Below are positions 18,270-26,618 of a DNA stretch of 59,084 nt, in pieces (positions within the stretch are counted from its first letter, which is position 1; each line of letters opens with the position of its first letter). Where the stretch lies: contig RQOU01000066.1 of the NCBI GenBank assembly GCA_008373165.1, positions 1-59,084 of the forward strand. The letters are read 5' to 3'. Below the pieces are notes generated by a model, which had not been told where the DNA came from, searched no databases, and saw nothing but the letters and a program-made list of their open reading frames with translations. The position numbers were made by a program, and so were the translations under genes. The DNA comes from SAR202 cluster bacterium (GTDB lineage Bacteria; Chloroflexota; Dehalococcoidia; Lucifugimonadales; Lucifugimonadaceae).

Positions 18270-19139
18270 TTGCACCCGTTTGCATACGTTGCCCCAAGCA
18301 CGGTTGAAGAAGCAGTGGCCGTGCTAGACGAACATGGTGATCGAGCGCGTCCACTTGCAGGTGGAACCGACCTATTAGTAAAAGCCCGCGCCAACGTCTG
18401 GGAGTTAGACGCTGTGGTCGACGTCAAAAACATTCCCGAGCTTATGAATCTTGAGGTCGGCAAAAACGGACTGAGCATTGGTGCAGGCGTGCCGTGCTAT
18501 CAAGTCTATGAAAACGACCAGGTCGCTGATGAATACCCAGGAATTATTGATGGCACATCAATAATTGGTGGCATCCAGATCCAATCCCGTGCAGGCTTAG
18601 GCGGAAACCTTTGCAACGCAGCACCATCTGGAGATGGAATTCCTGCGCTAATAGCGCACAGCGCAGTCGCCCGTATCGCCGGCCCTAATGGAACTCGTGA
18701 AGTAGCGGTTGAAGAATTCTGCACAGGACCAAGCCGAACAGTAATTGAGCCCGGTGAACTTCTAGTTAGTATCGAGGTCCCAAAACCTGCAGCAAATTCT
18801 GGGGCAGCTTACACGCGTTTTATCCCGCGGAATGAAATGGACATAGCAGTAGCTGGTGTTGGTGTCTATGTTGTGCTTGATAATTCGGGCAATAACTTCG
18901 AAAGTGCCAGGATTGCATTAGCATCAGTGGGTCCGATTCCTATACTGGCAAATGAAGCTGGTGACAGTCTCTCCGGCAAACCCGTCAATGACGAAACCAT
19001 TGCAGCTGCTGCCAAGCTAGCAAGAAATGCAGCCAGTCCCATTACTGACATGCGTGGAACGATCGAACAGCGAAAACACCTGATAGAAGTGCTCACAGAC
19101 CGAATGATCAAACAGGCTGTCGAGCGAGCAAAGGGCTAA
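18270..19139 (+). CDS. Xanthine-dehydrogenase-family FAD-binding (medium) subunit
   Basis: A 289-residue protein of the CoxM/XdhB type that binds FAD and delivers electrons from the 2Fe-2S subunit to the acceptor. The two FAD pyrophosphate motifs are present: AGGTDLL at 30-36 and AGLGGNLCNAAPSGD at 108-122. The C-terminal CO-dehydrogenase flavoprotein domain follows from about 180. The start is TTG 18270, supported by a strong Shine-Dalgarno, AAAGGAGAG, immediately upstream. It is the first gene of the cluster and is eight bases from the small subunit. It is the only medium subunit in the window although there are three large subunits. Confidence 0.93.
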   Translation: MHPFAYVAPSTVEEAVAVLDEHGDRARPLAGGTDLLVKARANVWELDAVVDVKNIPELMNLEVGKNGLSIGAGVPCYQVYENDQVADEYPGIIDGTSIIGGIQIQSRAGLGGNLCNAAPSGDGIPALIAHSAVARIAGPNGTREVAVEEFCTGPSRTVIEPGELLVSIEVPKPAANSGAAYTRFIPRNEMDIAVAGVGVYVVLDNSGNNFESARIALASVGPIPILANEAGDSLSGKPVNDETIAAAAKLARNAASPITDMRGTIEQRKHLIEVLTDRMIKQAVERAKG

Positions 19140-19147
19140 AGATACAC

Positions 19148-19624
19148 ATGACTACTTCATCTCCGAGCAAGGTTCATGTCACAACAACAATCAATGGCCA
19201 AGAGCATGAATTGCTTGTACCGCCATACATGAGCCTCCTCGACACACTCCGTGAGCTGATTGGGCTGACAGGAACCAAAGAAGGCTGCCTAGATGGAAAT
19301 TGTGGTGCATGCACAGTTAGCGTGAACGGTAGAATCGTCGATTCATGCTTAGTGCTCGGACCTGAGGTTGACGGAAAGACCGTTGACACTGTCGAGGGCA
19401 TGGCCACGACAGACGGCCTTCACCCGTTACAACAAGCTTTTCTAGAAGAAGCGGCGCTGCAATGCGGTATTTGCACTCCAGGGTTCTTAGTCGCCGCTAA
19501 AGGGCTGTTAGACAATGAACCTTCACCCAGTGAAGGCCGAATCCGACACTGGCTGGCTGGAAACTTATGCCGCTGCACAGGCTACGACAAAATAGTGCGA
19601 GCAGTCCAAAAAGCGAGTAGCTAG
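19148..19624 (+). CDS. Xanthine-dehydrogenase-family [2Fe-2S] (small) subunit
   Basis: A 158-residue CoxS/XdhC-type iron-sulfur subunit. The plant-ferredoxin-like cluster ligands are Cys47, Cys52, Cys55 and Cys67 (GCLDGNCGACTVSVNG region), and the cluster near the molybdenum cofactor is held by Cys106, Cys109, Cys141 and Cys143 (QCGICTPG and NLCRCTGY). All eight cysteines are in place, so the protein should be active in electron transfer between molybdopterin and FAD. It lies between the FAD subunit and the first molybdenum subunit, the usual gene order for these enzymes. Confidence 0.95.
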   Translation: MTTSSPSKVHVTTTINGQEHELLVPPYMSLLDTLRELIGLTGTKEGCLDGNCGACTVSVNGRIVDSCLVLGPEVDGKTVDTVEGMATTDGLHPLQQAFLEEAALQCGICTPGFLVAAKGLLDNEPSPSEGRIRHWLAGNLCRCTGYDKIVRAVQKASS

Positions 19625-19699
19625 TACTTTAATAAAACGCCTGAGGATAAATTCCAATTGGCACCCCACCTAATACATGGGATGGTCTGGAGATAAGCA

Positions 19700-21970
19700 A
19701 TGGTCGCAACATTTGAACCAAAAACTGACTACAAAGTAGTTGGCACACGCCCGATACGACACGACGGTTACGACAAGGTAACTGGACGAGCAGTTTACGG
19801 TGCAGACATGAAACTGCCCGGCTTGATCTGGGCTGTTTGTGTACGAAGTCCGCACGCTCACGCCAAAATCAAATCCATAGACACATCTGCAGCCGAAGCG
19901 TCAACAGGAGTATTTGCAGTCATCACAGGCTCAGATATGCCAAAAGCTCAAAGCAAACTTGTCGATCTTGGTGAAGGCAATATCAATTTCAAATGGGCAT
20001 CCAATAAGCTAATGGCGGATGACAAGGTTCTATACAAAGGTCACCCCGTCGCAGCAGTAGCAGCAGCCGACCGATATGCAGCTGAAGAGGCCGCAAGAAA
20101 GGTGGTTGTGGAATATGAAGTGCTTCCATCAGTTACAAATGTTGTAGACGCTCTTGCCGAAGACGCGCCTATTCTTCTAGATGACTTGGTAGGGGATGAT
20201 CTCGGTAAAGACGTTAACAACACCAATATGGCAGCGCACGAAAGGCATGAATTCGGTGATGTTGAAGGTGCGATGAAAACTGCGGCTCACACTATTGAAC
20301 GTGAGTACAACATGCAGATGGTCCATCAAGGGTATATCGAGCCACACAACGCAACCGCGACTTGGGACGAAGAAAATCGAGTCAAGGTATGGACAAGCAC
20401 TCAGGGTGCTTTCACTGCACGCACACAAATCGCTGGAATACTACAAATTCCTATTTCAAGTGTAAAAGTCACCCCTCTGGAAATCGGAGGCGGATTTGGA
20501 GGCAAGATCCCGGTTTATTTCGAACCCCTTGCAGCTCTTCTATCAAAGAAATCCGGACGACCCGTCAAAATGGTCATGGAGCGAACAGCTGTATTCGAAA
20601 CCACAGGCCCTACACCAGGGGCCAGAATGATCATAAAACTTGGCGCAGATGCAAATGGAAAGCTCGTCGCTGCCACTGCAGACATATGGTTTGAGGCAGG
20701 CGCTAACCCTGGAGCATTTATAGATCCCGCAGCACAGTGTGTCTATGCTCCTTACGAAATACCAAACACGCGAATTGATGGTTGGGACGTCTTAGTCAAC
20801 AAGCCCAAGGTAGCTCCTTACCGAGCACCAGGTTCCCCTCAGGTTGCATTCGCTATGGAGACTGCTGTAGATGAATTGTGCGAGCAGGCTGGCTGGGACT
20901 CGATGCAATTCAGAATCGACAATGCATCCAAGGAAGGCACACGTCGTGGAGACGGAGTCCTTTTCTCAAAGATAGGTATGCAGGAGGTATTAGAAGCAGC
21001 CACCGCATCAGACCACTGGAACTCGCCAGTTGGCGAAGCTCCCGCAGGCAAAAAGCGTGGTCGGGGTATAGCGAATGGTTACTGGTTCAATATCGGCCTG
21101 AAGTCCTCGGCAAACTTATCCCTGAACAGCGATGGTACGGTGCAATTAACAGAAGGCTCGACCGATATCGGTGGGTCAAGAACATCAATGGCCATGCATG
21201 TTGCTGAAGTATTGGGTATTGGAGCACATGATGTCAGGCCGACTGTAGGTGACACCGAATCCATAGGATATACAGACGTAACCGGTGGATCACGTACAAC
21301 CTATGCCACTGGATACGCTTGCTGGATAGCAGCAAACAACCTTGTTGAAGAACTTAAAAAACGCGTTGCAATCCTATGGGACATCGACGAAAACGACGTC
21401 GATTTCAATGATGGAGTTTTCAGCTCAAAATCCGAGCAAAAAAAGACCATCTCTTTTAAAGACCTAGCAGGAAAACTCGAAGACCTCGGTGGACCAGCGA
21501 ATTCTACTGGTAGCGTTGATCTAGAATCTGCTGGTGACGGGTTCGGAATGCACATAGCGGACGTAGAAATTGACCTGAAAACAGGTAAAACGGATATCGT
21601 GCGCTATACCACTATTCATGATGTCGGCACTGCAATTCATCCCTCATATGTCGAAGGACAAATGCAGGGTGGGGCAGTTCAAGGAATCGGATGGGCACTT
21701 AACGAGGAATACTTCATGACAGATGAAGGCTCCATGGCAAATTCCAGCTTCCTTGACTACCGCATGCCCACCAGCCTTGATTTACCAAAAATCGAGACGG
21801 TAATTGTTGAAGTCCCAAATCCCCTGCACCCATACGGGGTACGAGGGGTCGGAGAGACTCCGATATGTCCACCAATTCCGGCTATTGCCAACGCTATAAA
21901 AGACGCGGTCGGAGTTAGGCTGTACAAAACTCCTATGAACGCTGGAAGCATTGTGGATGCACTTAAGTAA
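19700..21970 (+). CDS. Xanthine-dehydrogenase-family molybdenum-binding (large) subunit, copy 1
   Basis: A 756-residue molybdopterin hydroxylase large subunit. It has the N-terminal a/b hammerhead opening (GRAVYGADMKLPG, residues about 29-41), the cofactor motif GGGFGGK at about 262-268, the active-site loop PYRAPGSPQ at about 373, and the catalytic glutamate Glu719 in GVRGVGE. The loop lacks the cysteine of CO dehydrogenase (AYRCSFR), so the enzyme hydroxylates an organic substrate, probably a heterocycle or aldehyde, that cannot be named. A good Shine-Dalgarno, TGGAGA, precedes ATG 19700. A 12-bp hairpin separates it from a second copy of equal length. Confidence 0.93.
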   Translation: MVATFEPKTDYKVVGTRPIRHDGYDKVTGRAVYGADMKLPGLIWAVCVRSPHAHAKIKSIDTSAAEASTGVFAVITGSDMPKAQSKLVDLGEGNINFKWASNKLMADDKVLYKGHPVAAVAAADRYAAEEAARKVVVEYEVLPSVTNVVDALAEDAPILLDDLVGDDLGKDVNNTNMAAHERHEFGDVEGAMKTAAHTIEREYNMQMVHQGYIEPHNATATWDEENRVKVWTSTQGAFTARTQIAGILQIPISSVKVTPLEIGGGFGGKIPVYFEPLAALLSKKSGRPVKMVMERTAVFETTGPTPGARMIIKLGADANGKLVAATADIWFEAGANPGAFIDPAAQCVYAPYEIPNTRIDGWDVLVNKPKVAPYRAPGSPQVAFAMETAVDELCEQAGWDSMQFRIDNASKEGTRRGDGVLFSKIGMQEVLEAATASDHWNSPVGEAPAGKKRGRGIANGYWFNIGLKSSANLSLNSDGTVQLTEGSTDIGGSRTSMAMHVAEVLGIGAHDVRPTVGDTESIGYTDVTGGSRTTYATGYACWIAANNLVEELKKRVAILWDIDENDVDFNDGVFSSKSEQKKTISFKDLAGKLEDLGGPANSTGSVDLESAGDGFGMHIADVEIDLKTGKTDIVRYTTIHDVGTAIHPSYVEGQMQGGAVQGIGWALNEEYFMTDEGSMANSSFLDYRMPTSLDLPKIETVIVEVPNPLHPYGVRGVGETPICPPIPAIANAIKDAVGVRLYKTPMNAGSIVDALK

Positions 21971-21997
21971 AAAAGGACACTAAATACATCACCAATC

Positions 21998-22034
21998 AGT
22001 GGGCCGGAAGTCATTAACAGCTTTCCGGCCCACT
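21998..22034 (+). other. Strong stem-loop between the two large-subunit genes
   Basis: Twelve bases at 21998-22009 are the exact reverse complement of 22023-22034, enclosing a 13-base loop; eight of the twelve pairs are G-C. It lies 28 bases after the stop of copy 1 and 70 bases before the start of copy 2. No run of T follows on either strand, so it is not a classical intrinsic terminator. It may protect the upstream mRNA from exonucleases or partly attenuate expression of copy 2; both are inference. Confidence 0.7.
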
Positions 22035-22103
22035 TGCTTAGAAATATCTTTGAACTACACTAGAACTCAACGGTTCCAGAATCGAATCTAACGAGGAAAT
22101 CGA

Positions 22104-24374
22104 ATGGTCGCAACGTACGAAACCAAAACTGATTACAAAGTAGTAGGCAAAACGCCTATCAGACACGACGCTCTCGAAAAAGTTACGGGAAGAGCTGTGT
22201 ATGGAGGGGACGTTAAAGCACCTGGTTTGATTTGGGGGGACGTTGTACGCAGTCCGCATTCACACGCAAGGATCAAAAGCATTGACACTTCAGATGCTCT
22301 GAAACTAGAAGGCGTTTTTGCTGTCTTAACCCATGATGATTTTCCAATCGCAGAGGAACGCGAGCTTGAATCTGGTGAAGACGTAGTGAACCTGAAGCGA
22401 GATCAAGCCAACGTTATGGCAGACGATAAGGTGCACTACAAGGGACACGTCGTAGCAGCAGTGGCAGCGGTTGACAGAAATACTGCTGAAGAAGCAGCTT
22501 CAAGAATAAAAGTTGAATACGATGTCTTGCAAAACGTATCAGATGTGGACAGTGCGATGTCTGATGACGCCCCGATCATTCTCGAAAACCTGGTCGGAGA
22601 TCATCTTGGAGAAGATGTCCCTAATACTAATATCGCCAAGATATTCCGATATGAATTTGGAAATCTAGATGATGCATTCAACAATTCGGATCTTGTTGTA
22701 GAACGTACCGTAACTATGTCGATGATCCATCAAGGCTACATTGAACCGCACAATGCAACGGCTATTTGGGCGGAAGACGGTCAAATTACAGTCTGGTCAA
22801 GCACGCAAGGCTCTTTTGGTGTGCGATCACAGACCGCAGGCATGGTGGGAGTCGCAGAGTCCAAGGTAAAAGTTAACTATGTCGAAATAGGTGGCGGATT
22901 TGGCGGAAAAACCAAAGTTTATCTCGCTCCGATAGCCGCACTTCTATCAAAAAAATCTGGTGGACGACCAGTTAAATTGGTAATGGACCGAACGTCAGTA
23001 TTTGAAGCCACAGGTCCTGCTCCTGGTGGCAAAATCCGAATGAAGATCGGCGTTAATAAAGATGGCAAAATTACAGCTGCCGATACCGACATAATGTTTG
23101 AATCCGGTGGATATCCAGGTTCAGCCGTGGGCGCTGCTGCAAATTGTATTTTCGCTTGCTACGACCTGCCTGCTTCTCGGATTACTGGTTACGATATTCT
23201 GGTCAACAAGCCCAAATCAGCCGCATACCGCGCTCCAGGGTCTCCCCAAGCTTCGTTTGCAATCGAACAAGTTGTAGATGAAATATGTGAAAAAATGGGA
23301 TTCGACAAACTTCAGTTTAGAATCGACAACGCTGCTCATGAAGGAACACGGCGTGGTGACGGGGTTAGGTTCATGAGGATCGGACTGGAAGAATGCTTAG
23401 AAGCAGTTAAAGAATCAGAACACTGGAAGTCCCCGCTAGGAGAAGCACCTCCCGGAAAAACCAGAGGCAGAGGCTTAGCTTCAGCATACTGGATGAACGG
23501 TGGAGGAAAATCCACATGCGATTTAATGCTTCAAGATGATGGAACTGTCACCATGAACGAAGGTTCTGCAGATATTGGTGGAACTCGCACTTCTATCGCT
23601 ATGCAGGCAGCAGAAGTACTTGGGATACCAGTGGAAGACTTCCACCCGAGCATTCCAGACACGGACTCAATTGGGTGGACTGGTACTACAGGTGGATCAC
23701 GCACTACTTACACTACCGGCTTGGCAGCATACAACGCTGCCCACAAGCTTGTTGACGAGCTAAAGGAGCGCGTGGCAAGTCTATGGGAGACAGAAGTAGA
23801 AAAAGTAAGTTTCAAAGATGGAACATTCACATCCAATGGTGAATCAATAGGCATTCAGGAATTGGCAGGTAAACTTGATCCTACCGGTGGTCCTGCAACT
23901 TCAACTGCTTCTGTAAACCTTGCGGATGCCGGAAATGCATACGGCGTTCATATATGCGATTTAGAAGTTGACCTGGCTACAGGCAAGACAGATGTTATTA
24001 GATACACCGCAGTGCAGGATGTTGGAAAGGCCGTACACCCTCAATACGCAGAGGGTCAGGTTCAGGGCGGTGCCGTTCAAGGAATAGGCTGGGCGTTGAA
24101 TGAAGAATACTTCATAACTGACGATGGCTCTATGGCCAACAAATCATTCCTCGATTACCGAATGCCAACATCCCTGGACATGCCTATGATCGAAACTATC
24201 ATGGTCGAGGTACCCAATCCACTACATCCATATGGTGTCCGAGGCGTAGGAGAAGTACCGATTTCTCCTCCTCTTTCGGCGGCAGCACAAGCAGTGGGTC
24301 AAGCAACTGGTAAACGATACTTCGATCTACCCGTAAAGCCAGGACGGATTTTAGAAGCCACAAATGGTGGTTAG
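22104..24374 (+). CDS. Xanthine-dehydrogenase-family molybdenum-binding (large) subunit, copy 2
   Basis: A second 756-residue large subunit, clearly a tandem duplicate of the preceding gene: it begins MVATYETKTDYKVVGK against MVATFEPKTDYKVVGT and the two align without large gaps. It retains GGGFGGK (about residue 264), AYRAPGSPQ and the catalytic Glu717 (GVGEVPISPP). Differences include VMDRTSVFEATGPAPG versus VMERTAVFETTGPTPG and a changed C-terminal end. Shine-Dalgarno GAGGAAAT precedes ATG 22104. With no FAD or 2Fe-2S genes of its own it probably shares those upstream, giving two enzymes with different substrates, or a mixed complex. It is 31 bases from the sulfur-carrier gene. Confidence 0.93.
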   Translation: MVATYETKTDYKVVGKTPIRHDALEKVTGRAVYGGDVKAPGLIWGDVVRSPHSHARIKSIDTSDALKLEGVFAVLTHDDFPIAEERELESGEDVVNLKRDQANVMADDKVHYKGHVVAAVAAVDRNTAEEAASRIKVEYDVLQNVSDVDSAMSDDAPIILENLVGDHLGEDVPNTNIAKIFRYEFGNLDDAFNNSDLVVERTVTMSMIHQGYIEPHNATAIWAEDGQITVWSSTQGSFGVRSQTAGMVGVAESKVKVNYVEIGGGFGGKTKVYLAPIAALLSKKSGGRPVKLVMDRTSVFEATGPAPGGKIRMKIGVNKDGKITAADTDIMFESGGYPGSAVGAAANCIFACYDLPASRITGYDILVNKPKSAAYRAPGSPQASFAIEQVVDEICEKMGFDKLQFRIDNAAHEGTRRGDGVRFMRIGLEECLEAVKESEHWKSPLGEAPPGKTRGRGLASAYWMNGGGKSTCDLMLQDDGTVTMNEGSADIGGTRTSIAMQAAEVLGIPVEDFHPSIPDTDSIGWTGTTGGSRTTYTTGLAAYNAAHKLVDELKERVASLWETEVEKVSFKDGTFTSNGESIGIQELAGKLDPTGGPATSTASVNLADAGNAYGVHICDLEVDLATGKTDVIRYTAVQDVGKAVHPQYAEGQVQGGAVQGIGWALNEEYFITDDGSMANKSFLDYRMPTSLDMPMIETIMVEVPNPLHPYGVRGVGEVPISPPLSAAAQAVGQATGKRYFDLPVKPGRILEATNGG

Positions 24375-24405
24375 AGACGAGATCACAAACAGCAGGAACT
24401 GAAAA

Positions 24406-24669
24406 ATGGCTCATGTCTTCCTACCGTATGTATTACGTAAGTATGCTGGCGGCGTGGAAACAGTTGATATGCCCGCAGACACCTTGGGTGAGCTAATTGA
24501 AAAGCTTGAAGACAACTACCCAGGCATGAAGCGGCACTTGATTGTTGATGATGCGCTCAAACCAGGTCTTGCTGCGATAGTTGGTCATACAGCGACTCGA
24601 AGAGGCTTACTGCAAAAGCTTACTCCCGACGTAGAAGTACACTTTATAAAGGCTATTTCAGGCGGTTAA
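24406..24669 (+). CDS. MoaD/ThiS-like ubiquitin-fold sulfur carrier
   Basis: An 87-residue beta-grasp protein ending in Gly-Gly (AISGG), the site that MoeB/ThiF-type enzymes adenylate and convert to a thiocarboxylate. The interior DTLGELIEKLEDNYPG and the final VEVHFIKAISGG strand are characteristic of MoaD-type carriers. In molybdopterin synthase this protein supplies the dithiolene sulfurs. Placement directly after two molybdenum hydroxylase subunits supports a role in cofactor synthesis or sulfuration, but no MoaE, MoaA or MoeB gene is in the window. The start ATG 24406 follows GCAGGAAC. Confidence 0.85.
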   Translation: MAHVFLPYVLRKYAGGVETVDMPADTLGELIEKLEDNYPGMKRHLIVDDALKPGLAAIVGHTATRRGLLQKLTPDVEVHFIKAISGG

Positions 24670-24761
24670 AGTCATTTAGGTCATAGTCATCAGAAACTGA
24701 TAACGATCATTAGATCCCATCTTCACATGCAACTACAAATTACAGAGTAGGAACACAGGCA

Positions 24762-25397
24762 ATGACGATCTCTCAAGTTCCCAGAAACAATATTTCCGAT
24801 AATACTAATTTCCAAGATGGTAATTTACTGAACGTGCAATGCAAACAACAACTCGCCGACGGTATCTCTGGGTTACTTTCAGCTATCGGTAATGGTGTCG
24901 ATAGAGAGGGAACAGCAAAAACGCCGACGCGTGTCGCAAATATGTATGACGACCTACTATCAGGATATACGGTCGATACTAACGCACTTCTAAACGGTGC
25001 TTTATTTGAGGTTGAATACGACGAGATGGTCGTAGTAAAAGACATCGACTTCTACTCACTCTGCGAACACCATTTACTTCCCTTCTATGGAAAGGTTCAC
25101 GTAGGTTACCTCCCGGACCAAAAAATTGTTGGGCTCTCTAAAATTCCCCGACTAGTGGAAATGTTCGCAAGGCGACTACAGGTACAAGAGCGCATGACCC
25201 AACAAATTGCAACTGTAATGGACGAATTAATCGAGCCAATTGGAGTTGGAATCGTCGTCGAAGCACAGCACCTATGCGCCGCAATGCGAGGCGTAAAAAA
25301 ACCTAACACTGTCATGACTACCAGCGCTGTACGTGGTCTTTTCAAACGCAATTCAACAACGCGTGATGAATTCATGGGACACGTCCGTCATTCGTAA
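24762..25397 (+). CDS. folE: GTP cyclohydrolase I
   Basis: A 211-residue FolE. It converts GTP to dihydroneopterin triphosphate, the first step of folate and other pterin synthesis. Zinc ligands are Cys101 and His104 in CEHHLLPF and Cys172 in HLCAAMRGV; the KTPxRVA segment near residue 53 and GLSKIPRLV near 124 are also intact. Typical length, forms a homodecamer in known members. It begins a three-gene pterin run (FolE, pteridine-reductase-like SDR, FolB) and follows the MoaD-like gene by 92 bases. Confidence 0.96.
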   Translation: MTISQVPRNNISDNTNFQDGNLLNVQCKQQLADGISGLLSAIGNGVDREGTAKTPTRVANMYDDLLSGYTVDTNALLNGALFEVEYDEMVVVKDIDFYSLCEHHLLPFYGKVHVGYLPDQKIVGLSKIPRLVEMFARRLQVQERMTQQIATVMDELIEPIGVGIVVEAQHLCAAMRGVKKPNTVMTTSAVRGLFKRNSTTRDEFMGHVRHS

Positions 25398-25418
25398 CCA
25401 AAATAACCAGTAGAACAA

Positions 25419-26150
25419 ATGGATCCAAACTCAAAAGTAGCGCTAGTAACCGGATCAGGAAGGCGTATTGGACGCGCTTTAGCATTAGCCCTTGGTGACA
25501 CAGGTTGCCGCGTTGCCGTCCACTACAATCAATCAGAGCGGGATGCGACCGAAACTGCCTCGTTGATTAAAGCTATGGGCAAAGAAGCCATTACTTTCAA
25601 GGCTGATCTTGAAGACCCTATCCAAGTTAAAGATCTTGCGGTGGATATAAAAAAGCAACTTGGTCCAATTGAGATCATAGTTAATAACGCATCTGTATTT
25701 GACAAATTGGGGCTGGAAGAAGTTTCAGCCCAAGAGTTAGATCGCCATTTCGCAATAAACGTAAGAGCACCTTTCCTCTTAGCAAAATCGATGAACGAAC
25801 AACTTACGACCGGCTCTGCAGGCAAAATTATAAATCTCAACGATTGGCGAAAAGCCCGCCCAACTCGATTGGCATACGGAGTCACAAAATCCGCTCTGAC
25901 AGGACTTACACGTACATTAGCACTCTCGCTAGCTCCCAATATTCAGGTAAATGAAATTGCACTAGGCGCGATATTGCCACCCGCAGATATACCCGTCGAT
26001 CGACCACGTGAGGATATCGGCATAAACCTCGGCCCAGCTGATCGAATGGGATCTCTCAACGAAGTGGCCAGCGCGATGATGATGCTAATCCAAAACGATT
26101 TCATCACCGGAGAAACAATCAACGTCGATGGTGGGCGCCACATAAACTGA
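25419..26150 (+). CDS. Pteridine reductase/FolM-like short-chain dehydrogenase
   Basis: A 243-residue SDR. The cofactor motif is TGSGRRIGRA, the TGxxxRxG form seen in pteridine reductases (PTR1) and FolM rather than the usual TGxxxGIG; it favours NADPH. The catalytic Tyr-Lys pair is in YGVTKSAL, and the position normally occupied by Ser is in NLND, an Asp, exactly as in PTR1 and FolM. This makes reduction of dihydropterins or dihydrofolate more likely than fatty-acid or sugar reduction. It sits 21 bases after folE and 40 bases before folB, so it could make tetrahydropterins or replace dihydrofolate reductase; neither can be decided from sequence alone. Confidence 0.85.
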   Translation: MDPNSKVALVTGSGRRIGRALALALGDTGCRVAVHYNQSERDATETASLIKAMGKEAITFKADLEDPIQVKDLAVDIKKQLGPIEIIVNNASVFDKLGLEEVSAQELDRHFAINVRAPFLLAKSMNEQLTTGSAGKIINLNDWRKARPTRLAYGVTKSALTGLTRTLALSLAPNIQVNEIALGAILPPADIPVDRPREDIGINLGPADRMGSLNEVASAMMMLIQNDFITGETINVDGGRHIN

Positions 26151-26190
26151 ACCGAAGATAGTCCCAGTCTTTAATCTGAATTATTTCCTA

Positions 26191-26571
26191 ATGCAAATAA
26201 ACAACAACAAGCTTCTCGACACAGTCAAAATAGAACGACTCGAACTCGATTGCATTATCGGAATTAACCCATGGGAGCGCTTAACCAAACAGCAAATCAC
26301 CGTAGATATAGAAATAGACACCGATCTTACTGCTGCCGGTAAGTCAGATTCTATTGAAGACACTATCAACTACCGCACGATAGCCAAAACCGTAACAACC
26401 GAAGTTGAAAAATCAGATTATGGGCTCGTCGAATCCATTGGCGCAAAAATAGCGGATATTTGCCTTGAGGACGATCGTGTATTTTCGGTTAGGGTAACGG
26501 TGCGCAAACCAGGGGCGGTCAGAAAAGCCTCGGCTGTCGGAATTGTTATAAGACGAAACCGCACAGAATAA
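26191..26571 (+). CDS. folB: Dihydroneopterin aldolase
   Basis: A 126-residue FolB, which cleaves dihydroneopterin to 6-hydroxymethyl-dihydropterin and glycolaldehyde. It has the first-strand signature LELDCIIGINPWER with the substrate-binding Glu, TINYRTIAKTV, and the catalytic lysine in VRKPGAVRKA. Normal family length; known members are octamers. It ends the plus-strand pterin run and is convergent with the MFS exporter gene, 47 bases away. FolK and FolP are not seen in the window. Confidence 0.93.
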   Translation: MQINNNKLLDTVKIERLELDCIIGINPWERLTKQQITVDIEIDTDLTAAGKSDSIEDTINYRTIAKTVTTEVEKSDYGLVESIGAKIADICLEDDRVFSVRVTVRKPGAVRKASAVGIVIRRNRTE

Positions 26572-26618
26572 ATAAGAAATTTCGCTGAGTCCTTAGCCTA
26601 GACGGCAATTGGTTTACG

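Noticed and set aside
19700-24374. Carbon monoxide dehydrogenase (CoxL) as the identity of the large subunits
   Set aside because: The active-site loop reads YRAPGSPQ, not AYRCSFR (form I) or AYRGAGR (form II), so the defining residues for CO oxidation are absent.
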